64,000 nucleotides of DNA from Pedobacter quisquiliarum (GTDB lineage: Bacteria; Bacteroidota; Bacteroidia; Sphingobacteriales; Sphingobacteriaceae). The notes beneath the pieces were generated by a model that saw only the letters and a list, made by a program, of their open reading frames with translations, was not told the origin of the DNA and ran no database searches. Below are positions 35,991 to 44,494 of the stretch, in pieces; position 1 is the first letter of the stretch, and every line of letters begins with the position of its first letter. The stretch spans positions 124,001 to 188,000 of the forward strand of contig NZ_BMIL01000008.1 in NCBI RefSeq assembly GCF_014642175.1, read 5' to 3'. The translations under genes and the position numbers were made by a program.

Positions 35991-36854
35991 TTACGCTCCG
36001 GTGAAAACTCGACTGCTGAATTGCATGGCTTCATGGAACTTGTCCATGTTCAGTCCGGTTTCGATGTTTTGGGCTTTCAGATACTGAAGCACATCTTCGG
36101 TGGCCATGTTGCCCGTCAGGTCATCCGCCGCCATTGGGCAACCACCGTAACCCTTCAATGCACTATCAAAACGTTGACAGCCGCTCTCAAAAGCGGCTTT
36201 TATTTTTTCTAACCTTTTCTCGGGGGTACTATGCAGGTGCAAGCCAACCTCCGCCTGGGGAAAACGATTGATCAAAGCGGGCAGGAGGGTGCTGATCTTT
36301 TCAGGCGTAGACACGCCAGTGGTATCAGACAGTGCAAGGATCTTCACGCCTTTTTCTACTAACGCCGATGCCCAGTGCTGCACGATTTCAGTACTCCATT
36401 CGTCGCCGTAAGGATTACCAAAGCCCATTGACAAGTAGACCACCGCCGTTTTGCCCGCTTTGTCACAGTGCGTCAGCATCTGTTCTACCGTATCCATAGA
36501 TTGGCTGATGCTGGAATTTGTATTGCGCTGCTGGAAGGTCTCTGAGATCGAAAAGGGAAAACCAAGATAACTGATCTCCGGATAACGGACAGTGTCTTCT
36601 ACACCCCTTAAATTGGCTACAATAGCCAGTAGTTTCGTGCTGGTCTGACTCAGGTCGAGCATGGATAGTACTTCTGCAGTGTCCTTAAGCTGTGGAATGG
36701 CTTTCGGCGATACGAAACTCCCAAAATCAAGGGTATTAAAACCAACCTGAAGTAGTAGGTTCAGGTATTCGGCTTTAAGCTGCGTCGGTATGAAATCATG
36801 GATGCCCTGCATGGCATCCCTCGGGCACTCTACTAGTTTAATCGGCTCTTGCAT
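35991..36854 (-). CDS. Hydroxymethylglutaryl-CoA lyase
   Basis: From the ATG at 36854 (MQEPIKLVECPRDAMQG) the enzyme has 287 residues; the frame is open to 36977, but the extra codons would cross a terminator. The active-site signature YGGCPMAADDLTGNMATED is present, with the metal motifs LVECPRD and GLHLHST. It splits HMG-CoA to acetoacetate and acetyl-CoA, the last step of leucine degradation. A leucine-type dehydrogenase lies elsewhere in the window (22503-23591). Confidence 0.9.
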   Translation of the reverse strand: MQEPIKLVECPRDAMQGIHDFIPTQLKAEYLNLLLQVGFNTLDFGSFVSPKAIPQLKDTAEVLSMLDLSQTSTKLLAIVANLRGVEDTVRYPEISYLGFPFSISETFQQRNTNSSISQSMDTVEQMLTHCDKAGKTAVVYLSMGFGNPYGDEWSTEIVQHWASALVEKGVKILALSDTTGVSTPEKISTLLPALINRFPQAEVGLHLHSTPEKRLEKIKAAFESGCQRFDSALKGYGGCPMAADDLTGNMATEDVLQYLKAQNIETGLNMDKFHEAMQFSSRVFTGA

Positions 36855-36938
36855 CAAGGTAAATATACACGAATAAGCATTCCCTGCACCCAACTTGAAC
36901 AAAATACAACGCTCGGCTGTCATAACCCTTACAAACAA

Positions 36939-36968
36939 AAAAAGGTGCCCTTGTGGGGGCACCTTTTT
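36939..36968 (-). terminator. Rho-independent terminator after secDF
   Basis: AAAAAGGTGCCC and GGGCACCTTTTT form a GC-rich stem with T tracts in both directions. It lies 23 bases after the secDF stop (minus strand) and upstream of the HMG-CoA-lyase start. Confidence 0.85.
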
Positions 36969-36990
36969 ACTATGCAATTGAAATTGCTAA

Positions 36991-39924
36991 TTATTTGTTT
37001 CTGCCTAAATCTACAACGATTGGCGTAGAAATACATAGTGATGAATATGTACCGATAACACGACCAATTAGTAGGGCGAAGATAAATCCTCTGATGCTTT
37101 CTCCACCGAAGATGAAGATTACCAACAATACGAAGAATACCGTTAATGAAGTAAGAATGGTACGGCTTAAGGTACTGTTCAAAGCGAAGTTGATGGTTTG
37201 ATTACGCTCTTCACCGTGGATGTCATCTTTACCAGTTTCCGCAAGTTTCTCACGAATCCTGTCGAATACAACAACTGTTTCTGTCATGGTGTAAGACATT
37301 ACCGTTAAGATCGCTGCGATGAAATCCTGGCCAATCTCTAATGAGAATGGAAGTACACCGTCTAAGATCGTGTAGAATGACAATACCAACAGTACGTCGT
37401 GAAATAACGCGATTACCGCACCCAAACCATAGTTTAGTTTCTTAAACCTTACGATGATGTAGATAAACATCACTAAACAAGAGAACAAGATCGCACCGTA
37501 TGCACTGTAAACCAAGTCGCTCGCAATGATCGGTCCTACCTTTTGGTTACTCTCAATGGTGTAAGGAACGCCAGTTTTGTTTAATCCAGCTCTTAAAGCA
37601 TCCTCAACAACCTTATCTGCTGAAGTTGCAACGTCAGCGATGTGGTATGTGGTTGTAATTTTAAGCTCATTATCGTTACCAGCAGTTTTAACCTCTGGTG
37701 CTTCGTCACCGAAAACAGGTGTTAAGTGCTCTTTTACAGTTTCTGTATCTACAGATTTGTCGAAGTGAACGATATAGTAACGGCCACCTTTGAAGTCGAT
37801 ACCCAATCTTAAACCACCATTTTTGAAGTAGAAGATGGTACCAGCAACGATGATCACTGTTGAAATCAGGTAGTAGATTTTTCTACGGCCTACAAAGTCG
37901 AAAGCGATATCTCTAAAGGCGTGTAAAGTTGCTTTGTTACCGAAAGTGATGTTGGCGTTTTTGTTCAACATGCTTTCGAATACTAAGCGTGAGATCAATA
38001 CCGCACAAAATAGTGACGAAAGAATACCGATACAAAGTGTCGTTGCGAAACCTTGAACCGGACCGCTACCGAAGATGTAAAGGATGATACCTAAGATTAA
38101 GATGGTAACGTTTGAGTCAATGATAGAAGGCATTGCATGCTTGAAACCTTCTCTGATGGACAATGCGGTTGATTTACCATGTAGTAACTCTTCACGCACA
38201 CGCTCAAAGATCAGAATGTTCGCATCTACCGAAAGACCAATTACAAGGATAATACCAGCGATACCAGGCAGTGTTAATACTGCACCAAGTGATACCAGAA
38301 TACCCATGATGAAGAATAAGTTGATCACCAATGCAAGGTTAGCAACCCATCCAGCTTTGTTGTAGTAAAGTGCCATGAACACTAGAATAACCACGAAAGC
38401 AAGACAGAATGAAAGTAAACCGTTGTCAATTGCAGCCTGACCCAATGATGGACCAACTACGAATTCACCTACGATTCTTGCTGGTGCAGGTAACTTACCA
38501 GCTTTAAGAATGTTCGCCAAATCTTGTGTGTCGTTTACAGTGAAGCTACCAGTGATGGAAGAAATACCGTTAGGAATCTCGTTCTGTACAGTAGGGGCAG
38601 AGTAAACGTTATTATCTAATACGATAGCAATTGCTTTTTTGTTGTTTGCATCTGCAGAAGCTTCAGCAGTAATTTTTTTCCATTTAGCAGCACCTTCACC
38701 AGTCATATACATGGTTACTTCAGGCTTGCCTTTCTGGTCATAATCATGACGAGCATCGCTGATGGCTTCGCCACCTAGATCAGGTGCACCATTTGCATCA
38801 ACATCTTTGATTGCATATAGTTCAAACACTTTGCTGCCTTCCATCGGCTTAACACTCCACATAAATTTGAAGGTTGATGGAATGATCGGCGCAATTTCTG
38901 CTCTTTTCAGATAGCTGTTAACTTTCGCAGTATCTTTTTGAGCAACCCATCCAACAACTGGTCCTGGACGTAATGCCGGGCCATTTTGTCCCTGGTAAGT
39001 CGGGATGCTTAATACGGAGAACAATGGATTGTTTTTCGCAGCCTCTAATGTTTTCGCAGCAGAGTCAGCGTTATTTGCTTTTTTTCCTAAGCCAGCAAGC
39101 TTGCTTCCTGCGTTTGCAGCAGTGGTATCAGTAGCTGCGGTAGCGGTTGTATCTTTAAGGGTTGAAGCAAGTGTTTTATTGATGTTTTCTAATAAAGAAT
39201 AAACTTCTTCATTTTGATATACTTGCCAGAACTGAAGTTCTGCAGATCCTTGTAGTAATTTGTGAATCCTTTCTTTATCCTGAACACCTGGCATCTCAAT
39301 AAGGATACGGTTGGTACCTTCTTGTTTCTGCATGTTCGGACTTACCACACCAAAACCGTCAATACGGCTACGGATAATGATAAATGAACGGTCGATAGCA
39401 CTAGTAGCTTCTTTAGACAGGTAAGTTCTTACTTCAGAATTGCTCGCAGTTGATTTAAGCTGTTGTGCATTATCCTGGTTTGCAAAGTAGTCTGCAAGTT
39501 TTACATTCGGATTTAGCTTTTCGAAGTTATTAACGAATAAGTTAATGAAGTCTTTACCGCCAGCATTAAGTTCCGTTTGTGCATTTGCAACAGCCTGATT
39601 GAAGTTTGCGTCATCTGGGTTGCCAGCAAGAGATTTAACCAGTTCTGCTAGTGAAATCTCCATTGTAACGTTCATACCACCTTTTAAATCCAGACCAAGG
39701 TTGATGGATTTTGATTTACAGAACTCGTAATCAAATCCGAAGATTGGATAAACGGGTACGGTGGACATAGAATCCAGATAAGCTTTTTCCTTTTCAGGGT
39801 CGCCTTTCGCGTAAGCTTTAGCATTTTTCTCTACGTTCGAAGAAACCAGATTGAACGAGAGGGAATACACACAGACAATACCTAAGAGTATTGCCATAAA
39901 TTTAATAAAACCTTTACCTTGCAT
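36991..39924 (-). CDS. secDF: Fused protein translocase subunit SecDF
   Basis: The 977 residues join SecD (N-terminal helix, large periplasmic P1 domain with SINLGLDLKGGMN, then helices with VILVIGLSVDANILIFERVREE) and SecF (LGIDFKGGRYY near residue 720, then MTETVVVFDRIREKLAE). One fused protein instead of two is normal in Bacteroidota. It uses the proton gradient to pull exported proteins through SecYEG. A TAGATTTG -7 box lies about 60 bases upstream. Terminated at 36939-36968. Confidence 0.95.
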   Translation of the reverse strand: MQGKGFIKFMAILLGIVCVYSLSFNLVSSNVEKNAKAYAKGDPEKEKAYLDSMSTVPVYPIFGFDYEFCKSKSINLGLDLKGGMNVTMEISLAELVKSLAGNPDDANFNQAVANAQTELNAGGKDFINLFVNNFEKLNPNVKLADYFANQDNAQQLKSTASNSEVRTYLSKEATSAIDRSFIIIRSRIDGFGVVSPNMQKQEGTNRILIEMPGVQDKERIHKLLQGSAELQFWQVYQNEEVYSLLENINKTLASTLKDTTATAATDTTAANAGSKLAGLGKKANNADSAAKTLEAAKNNPLFSVLSIPTYQGQNGPALRPGPVVGWVAQKDTAKVNSYLKRAEIAPIIPSTFKFMWSVKPMEGSKVFELYAIKDVDANGAPDLGGEAISDARHDYDQKGKPEVTMYMTGEGAAKWKKITAEASADANNKKAIAIVLDNNVYSAPTVQNEIPNGISSITGSFTVNDTQDLANILKAGKLPAPARIVGEFVVGPSLGQAAIDNGLLSFCLAFVVILVFMALYYNKAGWVANLALVINLFFIMGILVSLGAVLTLPGIAGIILVIGLSVDANILIFERVREELLHGKSTALSIREGFKHAMPSIIDSNVTILILGIILYIFGSGPVQGFATTLCIGILSSLFCAVLISRLVFESMLNKNANITFGNKATLHAFRDIAFDFVGRRKIYYLISTVIIVAGTIFYFKNGGLRLGIDFKGGRYYIVHFDKSVDTETVKEHLTPVFGDEAPEVKTAGNDNELKITTTYHIADVATSADKVVEDALRAGLNKTGVPYTIESNQKVGPIIASDLVYSAYGAILFSCLVMFIYIIVRFKKLNYGLGAVIALFHDVLLVLSFYTILDGVLPFSLEIGQDFIAAILTVMSYTMTETVVVFDRIREKLAETGKDDIHGEERNQTINFALNSTLSRTILTSLTVFFVLLVIFIFGGESIRGFIFALLIGRVIGTYSSLCISTPIVVDLGRNK

Positions 39925-40038
39925 TTGTTGTTTGTAATTATTGTCTATATGCTATAAATTTTTTTTAACAAGTCGGCAAATCTAATTAAATTTTTAATTA
40001 ATAGGCCACTTATCAAAGTTTTTCTTGGTGGTGCTCAA

Positions 40039-40524
40039 CTATTTACTTTCGAGCGTTATGAAGGAAAAATCGAGGGAATTTTTCTCATCTGCAGCATGAT
40101 CTTCACGAGCCACTTCAGTCCATTTTTCAGGGTCCAGATCAGGGAAATAAGCATCGCCTTCAAAGGATTTATGAACCCTGGTGAGGTAAATCTTATCCGT
40201 TCTGTCTAAAGCTGCCTTATAAATCTCAGCACCCCCGATTACGAAAACCTCAGCTTCATCATTACACAGTTCCAAAGCCTGATCCAGGCTTTGCGTAACG
40301 GTTGCTCCATCAATTTTCAGGTCCTGATTCCGGGTGATAATGATGTTCCTACGGTTCGGCAATGGCTTGCCCATCGAATCGAAGGTTTTGCGACCCATGA
40401 TGATGGTGTGCCCGGAAGTGATCGTCTTGAAGTGCTTCAAATCTGTAGGCAAGTGCCAAAGAAGTTGATTATCTTTTCCAATAGCGTTGTTTGCAGCTGC
40501 TGCTACAACAAAAGTCACGATCAT
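40039..40524 (-). CDS. folA: Dihydrofolate reductase
   Basis: The 161-residue enzyme reduces dihydrofolate with NADPH. It starts [25 protein letters not shown] and has the typical [28 protein letters not shown], then [14 protein letters not shown] and the C-terminal FITLESK. It overlaps thyA by 4 bases and is translated after it; the pair regenerates tetrahydrofolate used by ThyA. Confidence 0.95.
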   Translation of the reverse strand: MIVTFVVAAAANNAIGKDNQLLWHLPTDLKHFKTITSGHTIIMGRKTFDSMGKPLPNRRNIIITRNQDLKIDGATVTQSLDQALELCNDEAEVFVIGGAEIYKAALDRTDKIYLTRVHKSFEGDAYFPDLDPEKWTEVAREDHAADEKNSLDFSFITLESK

Positions 40525-41315
40525 ACGGCTACCTCTCCTTTAATATGTGGGTGTGCTTCGTAGTTTTCCAATGTGAAATCTTCATAGCGAAAGGCGAAGA
40601 TATCCTTGACATCCGGATTGATCTTCATCTGCGGCAAGGGCTTCGGCGCTCTCGTCAACTGCAACTTCGCCTGCTCAATGTGGTTGTTGTAGATATGTGC
40701 ATCGCCAAGGGTATGAATAAATTCACCCACTTTCAGGTCACACACCTGCGCAACCATCATGGTCAGCAACGCATAAGACGCAATGTTGAAAGGCACGCCA
40801 AGGAAGATGTCTGCGCTGCGTTGATAAAGCTGGCAGCTTAACTTACCATCGGCCACGTAAAACTGGAACAAGGCATGGCAGGGCGGAAGTTTCATGTTTT
40901 CAATTTCCGCGACGTTCCATGCAGAAACCATGATCCTGCGTGAATCGGGGTTCTCCTTCAGGGTTTTGATTACCTGTGCAATCTGATCGATGTGTCGCCC
41001 GTCGGCCGTAGGCCATGAACGCCACTGCGCACCATACACCGGGCCAAGGTTGCCTTGCTCGTCTGCCCACTCATCCCAGATCCGTACGTTGTTATCTTTA
41101 AGGTATTTGATATTGGTGTCCCCTTGAAGGAACCAGATCAATTCGTGGATGATGGATTTTAGGTGTAGTTTCTTGGTGGTCACCATTGGAAAACCATCTT
41201 CCAGGTTAAAGCGCATCTGGTGCCCAAAAACGCTGATGGTGCCGGTACCGGTGCGGTCATGCTTCTGTGTGCCATGATCCAGCACATGTTGCATTAAATC
41301 TAAATACTGTCTCAT
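40521..41315 (-). CDS. thyA: Thymidylate synthase
   Basis: The 264-residue enzyme methylates dUMP to dTMP with methylene-tetrahydrofolate. It has [17 protein letters not shown], the catalytic Cys in [12 protein letters not shown], the substrate segment [20 protein letters not shown] and the C-terminal [14 protein letters not shown] end ([11 protein letters not shown]). Full length and intact. folA follows with a 4-base overlap. The start codon lies in the short gap to the divergent ispE gene. Confidence 0.95.
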   Translation of the reverse strand: MRQYLDLMQHVLDHGTQKHDRTGTGTISVFGHQMRFNLEDGFPMVTTKKLHLKSIIHELIWFLQGDTNIKYLKDNNVRIWDEWADEQGNLGPVYGAQWRSWPTADGRHIDQIAQVIKTLKENPDSRRIMVSAWNVAEIENMKLPPCHALFQFYVADGKLSCQLYQRSADIFLGVPFNIASYALLTMMVAQVCDLKVGEFIHTLGDAHIYNNHIEQAKLQLTRAPKPLPQMKINPDVKDIFAFRYEDFTLENYEAHPHIKGEVAV

Positions 41316-41406
41316 TTTCTTATCGAGAACGGCGCGGGCGCCATTATCTTATATATGTATATGCTCTTCTTACAAAACTATCATAATTTATCCAATGTAG
41401 CCCTTT

Positions 41407-41448
41407 GCTGCGCGATTTCTTCTCCGCTGCGCGCGGATGTTGCGCAGC
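41407..41448. repeat. Nested GC-rich inverted repeat upstream of ispE
   Basis: Outer arms GCTGCGC (41407-41413) and GCGCAGC (41442-41448) enclose inner arms TCCGC (41423-41427) and GCGGA (41433-41437). The block is GC-rich in an otherwise AT-rich gap between thyA and ispE and lies about 70 bases before the ispE -7 box TAAGTTTG (41517-41524). It lacks a T tract, so it is not an obvious terminator. Function unknown. Confidence 0.45.
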
Positions 41449-41551
41449 CTGCCCGCAATATTCATATAATGTGTTACAAGCCTACGACATTGCTCCCGGC
41501 TTTACCAGTCTTTTTGTAAGTTTGCTACATACAAGAAAAAACAAAAGGCTC

Positions 41552-42355
41552 ATGCTTGCATTTGCAAATGCTAAAATTAACATCGGTTTAAACGTTACAG
41601 AAAAGCTGCCAGATGGCTATCACAACATTCAAACCGTATTCTATCCAATCGAGCTGCACGATGTCGTGGAGCTCACAGATGCTACAACCACCACCTGCGT
41701 GGTTTCGGGGATCGACAATCTGGGCAACCCCGAGGAAAACATCTGCTACAAAGCCTTTCGGCTGTTACAGCGCGAGTACAACTTTCCGGAGCAGCAGATT
41801 ACGCTCCTGAAGCAGATTCCGGTTGGCGCAGGACTTGGCGGGGGTTCATCTGATGCGGCGCAGCTCATCAAAATTATCAACAAGAAATTCAATTTAGGTT
41901 TAACAGTTCCTGAAATGGAACAGTACGCTTCGGCGCTTGGTGCCGACTGTGCGTTCTTTATCGAGAACAAACCAGTTTATGCAGTTGGCAGGGGCGATCA
42001 ATTTCAGCCAGTCGGTCTAGACCTATCCGCCTACAACATCGTACTGGTAAAGCCCGACATTCACGTCTCTACCGCAGAAGCCTACGCGGGTATGCAGCCG
42101 CTACCTCATGAAGAGCATCTACCAGCGTTGGTACAGCAGCCGGTGGAAACCTGGAAAGACCAGGTGAAAAATGATTTTGAACGGATGGTCTTCGAGAAAT
42201 ATCCAGCCATTGCAGACGTTAAACAGAAGTTGTATGCTGCCGGCGCCTTATATGCCGCCATGAGCGGAAGCGGTTCTTCCGTGTACGGCATCTTCAATGG
42301 ACCAGTAGCCCTACCTGAATTGGAGCAGCACAACAAAGTATACTATAACCTATAA
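41552..42355 (+). CDS. ispE: 4-diphosphocytidyl-2-C-methyl-D-erythritol kinase
   Basis: From the ATG at 41552 (MLAFANAKINIGL) the enzyme has 267 residues; the open frame starts at 41405, but that part is a Cys-rich non-homologous stretch across the promoter. The GHMP ATP loop is IPVGAGLGGGSSDAA, with KINIGLNV and AAMSGSGSSVYGIF. It makes the third-last intermediate of the MEP isoprenoid pathway. A perfect -7 box TAAGTTTG lies at 41517-41524, 27 bases before the ATG. The OsmC-like gene follows after 3 bases. Confidence 0.93.
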   Translation: MLAFANAKINIGLNVTEKLPDGYHNIQTVFYPIELHDVVELTDATTTTCVVSGIDNLGNPEENICYKAFRLLQREYNFPEQQITLLKQIPVGAGLGGGSSDAAQLIKIINKKFNLGLTVPEMEQYASALGADCAFFIENKPVYAVGRGDQFQPVGLDLSAYNIVLVKPDIHVSTAEAYAGMQPLPHEEHLPALVQQPVETWKDQVKNDFERMVFEKYPAIADVKQKLYAAGALYAAMSGSGSSVYGIFNGPVALPELEQHNKVYYNL

Positions 42356-42358
42356 ACT

Positions 42359-42778
42359 ATGATGGAGATCAACCTGATCCGGAAAAATAAGAAATTCAAC
42401 TTTGAAGCGGTAAACCCGTCCGGGCAGACTGTAGAGCTAGATGCGAAACCCGAAATTGGTGGGGAAGGTAAAGGCTTCCGCCCGATGGAAATGCTGTTGG
42501 TTGGTCTTGGTGGCTGCAGCGGCATTGACATGGTCAATGTCCTGCAGAAGCAGAAGGAACCACTGGACGATGTAAAAATTAAGATCAGTGCCTCCCGGCG
42601 TGATAACGAGATGCCGCCCATCTTTGAAGAAATAAACATCCATTTCGATCTTTTTGGCGCATTGAGCCAGCAAAAGGTTGAACGCGCTTTAGCGCTTACC
42701 TTTGAAAAATACTGCTCCGTGTCCAATATTCTTGGCCGCTCAGCAACATTGAAATATACTTATACGATTCATCCCTAA
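42359..42778 (+). CDS. OsmC-family peroxidase-like protein
   Basis: This 139-residue protein has the OsmC fold markers: FRPMEMLLVGLGGCSGIDMVNVLQKQ with the first conserved Cys, and EKYCSVSNILG with the second. In active OsmC/Ohr proteins these Cys reduce organic hydroperoxides. It lies between ispE (3 bases) and a metZ-like gene (3 bases), so it is in one transcript with both; no functional link to them is obvious. Confidence 0.87.
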   Translation: MMEINLIRKNKKFNFEAVNPSGQTVELDAKPEIGGEGKGFRPMEMLLVGLGGCSGIDMVNVLQKQKEPLDDVKIKISASRRDNEMPPIFEEINIHFDLFGALSQQKVERALALTFEKYCSVSNILGRSATLKYTYTIHP

Positions 42779-42781
42779 ACC

Positions 42782-43948
42782 ATGTCAGAAGAAAATTTTG
42801 AAACCATTGCGATCCGTTTGCAAGCCGAACGCAGCCAGTATAAAGAACACTCGGTACCGCTTTACCTAACATCCAGCTACAAGTTTGATGATGCAGAAGA
42901 CATGCGTGCCTTGTTTGCTGCAGAGAAAGAAGGTAATGTGTACAGCAGATACGCCAATCCGAATACTTCAGAGCTTATCGAAAAGATGGCGGCGCTTGAA
43001 GGCGCCGAGACGGGTTGGGTAACGGCGACCGGTATGGCAGCAATTTTCACCACGCTGGCAACATTCCTGCAAAACGGGGATCATGTGCTTTCCAGCAGAT
43101 CTGTTTTTGGTAGCACGCACCAGTTGCTTACCGCGGTGTTCCCTAAATGGGGCATCACCTACTCTTACGCAGATCTGGACAAGCCAGAGCAATGGACCGA
43201 AGGCATCAAGGAAAATACGAAAGTGATCTTTGTAGAAACCCCTTCAAACCCGGGCATCGACATTATCGATTTACAATGGTTGGCAGATCTGGCCAAAGAA
43301 CATAAAATCTTGCTGGTGGTGGATAACTGCTTCGCCACGCCATACCTGCAACAACCACTAAAACTCGGTGCCGACATTTCCATACATTCCGCTACCAAAT
43401 ACATCGATGGCCAGGGGCGTACCCTCGGCGGGATTATTCTGGGATCCGCGGAGCTGATGAAGCAGATTGAAGGGTTTGCGAGACACTCCGGGCCGGCAAT
43501 GTCGCCTTTTAATGCATGGTTGTTGTCTAAGAGTCTCGAAACTTTAGCTGTGCGCATGGACAGGCACTGTGAAAATGCTTTGAAAGTTGCGACCTTCTTA
43601 GAAAGCCAGTCCAACGTGAAAAAAGTGATGTACCCATTTTTGCAATCGCATCCGCAATATGAAATTGCCAGAAAGCAGATGAAGCAAGGTGGAGGCATCG
43701 TGACCTTCGTGATCGAAGGTGGTGTGCAGGCGGCTGCAGGATTTATGGATAAACTGAAGATGTTCTCCATATCGGCAAATCTTGGCGACACGCGTTCTAT
43801 TGCAACGCATCCGGCAACCAGTACCCATTCCAAACTCACCGAAGCCCAGCGCCAGGAAGTTGGTATAGAACAAGGGACTATACGCTTGTCCATCGGTCTG
43901 GAACATGTCGACGACATTCTTAAAGATATTCAGCAGGCGCTTAGTTAA
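42782..43948 (+). CDS. O-succinylhomoserine sulfhydrylase-like PLP enzyme
   Basis: This 388-residue enzyme belongs to the Cys/Met metabolism PLP family: VPLYLTSSYKFDDAEDMRAL, YSRYANPNTSELIEKMAALEGAE, the PLP Lys in SIHSATKYIDGQGRTLGG, and the end GTIRLSIGLEHVDDI. The segment HSGPAMSPFNAWLLSKSLETL fits MetZ-type sulfhydrylases that make homocysteine directly from O-succinyl- or O-acetylhomoserine; cystathionine gamma-synthase is an alternative. Ends before a strong terminator at 43968. Confidence 0.85.
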   Translation: MSEENFETIAIRLQAERSQYKEHSVPLYLTSSYKFDDAEDMRALFAAEKEGNVYSRYANPNTSELIEKMAALEGAETGWVTATGMAAIFTTLATFLQNGDHVLSSRSVFGSTHQLLTAVFPKWGITYSYADLDKPEQWTEGIKENTKVIFVETPSNPGIDIIDLQWLADLAKEHKILLVVDNCFATPYLQQPLKLGADISIHSATKYIDGQGRTLGGIILGSAELMKQIEGFARHSGPAMSPFNAWLLSKSLETLAVRMDRHCENALKVATFLESQSNVKKVMYPFLQSHPQYEIARKQMKQGGGIVTFVIEGGVQAAAGFMDKLKMFSISANLGDTRSIATHPATSTHSKLTEAQRQEVGIEQGTIRLSIGLEHVDDILKDIQQALS

Positions 43949-43967
43949 TACTTGCTTTTCATTTTTT

Positions 43968-44000
43968 AAAAGCTGTTCGGTTTTACTGAACAGCTTTTTT
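43968..44000 (+). terminator. Rho-independent terminator after the metZ-like gene
   Basis: AAAAGCTGTTC pairs with GAACAGCTTTT in an 11-bp perfect stem around a 9-base loop, ending in a T tract. It begins 20 bases after the stop codon. Confidence 0.87.
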
Positions 44001-44050
44001 TGTGCCCTGCTCAAATCGAGGATAGCCATGTGCATATTCCATAACTGCAC

Positions 44051-44129
44051 AAGAGCTGTACAACACCTTCCACACGTATTGCGTGGGTGAGGTGTGGGCC
44101 AGGTGTGGAGCAGGTGTGTTCCAGCTGTG
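44051..44129 (+). repeat. 79-bp dispersed element with 11-bp units, copy 1
   Basis: From left to right: two inverted units at 44051 (AAGAGCT) and 44062 (AACACCT), a hairpin region with CCACACG against CGTGGGT (44069-44089), then forward units AGGTGTG at 44090, 44101 and 44112 and AGCTGTG at 44123. All unit starts within an arm are exactly 11 bases apart. The second copy at 63463-63541 has the same length, order and unit sequence in inverted orientation. It lies between the terminators of two convergent genes. Confidence 0.85.
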
Positions 44130-44151
44130 CTTGATTCCTCTATGAAGGGGC

Positions 44152-44191
44152 AAATAAAAAGCGCGTGGCTCTCTTGGGAGAAGCACGCGCT
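44152..44191 (-). terminator. Rho-independent terminator after the LapA-like gene
   Basis: Read on the minus strand, AGCGCGTG and CACGCGCT form an 8-bp GC-rich stem (44160-44191) with a partly self-paired inner part, followed by TTTTTATTT (44152-44160). It begins about 25 bases after the stop of the LapA-like gene. Confidence 0.85.
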
Positions 44192-44216
44192 AGGGTGTAA
44201 GTATCGGGTGTTAATG

Positions 44217-44489
44217 TTAGCTGATGTATTTGCGATCTTCTTCGCTAAGGTGATCCTTGTTTTGATCGTTAGCATCGAACCGGTCGTCATAAGTGGTTAC
44301 CGTTGTTCTTGGCTTTGCAACAATGTAGCCGAGTACAAAACCGATGAAGGTGCACACGCCGATGACCACAAGCTTTGAAACCTCTGCTGTGGTAAATATG
44401 AAATTAAACTCAACAGCATCGGTGTTTATGACTAAGAAGACGGTAACGAGGGCCGTGAAGGCGATGATAAATAAGGTTTTTATACGCAT
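44217..44489 (-). CDS. LapA/DUF1049-like small membrane protein
   Basis: The 90 residues have two membrane helices (about 4-24 and 37-58, with KLVVIGVCTFIGFVLGYIVA) and a polar C-terminal tail that could be cytosolic. This is the layout of LapA (DUF1049) proteins; E. coli LapA assists in lipopolysaccharide assembly control, but the role here is not known. It follows the 936-aa gene on the same strand after 5 bases and has its own terminator. Confidence 0.75.
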   Translation of the reverse strand: MRIKTLFIIAFTALVTVFLVINTDAVEFNFIFTTAEVSKLVVIGVCTFIGFVLGYIVAKPRTTVTTYDDRFDANDQNKDHLSEEDRKYIS

Positions 44490-44494
44490 GTGGA

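Noticed and set aside
41405..41551. ATG at 41405 as the start of ispE
   Set aside because: It lies upstream of the -7 box and inside a GC-rich inverted repeat; IspE normally begins with the motif at 41552.
44051..44129. CRISPR-like array
   Set aside because: Units are 11 bases without spacers of 20-40 bases, and no cas gene is present in the window.
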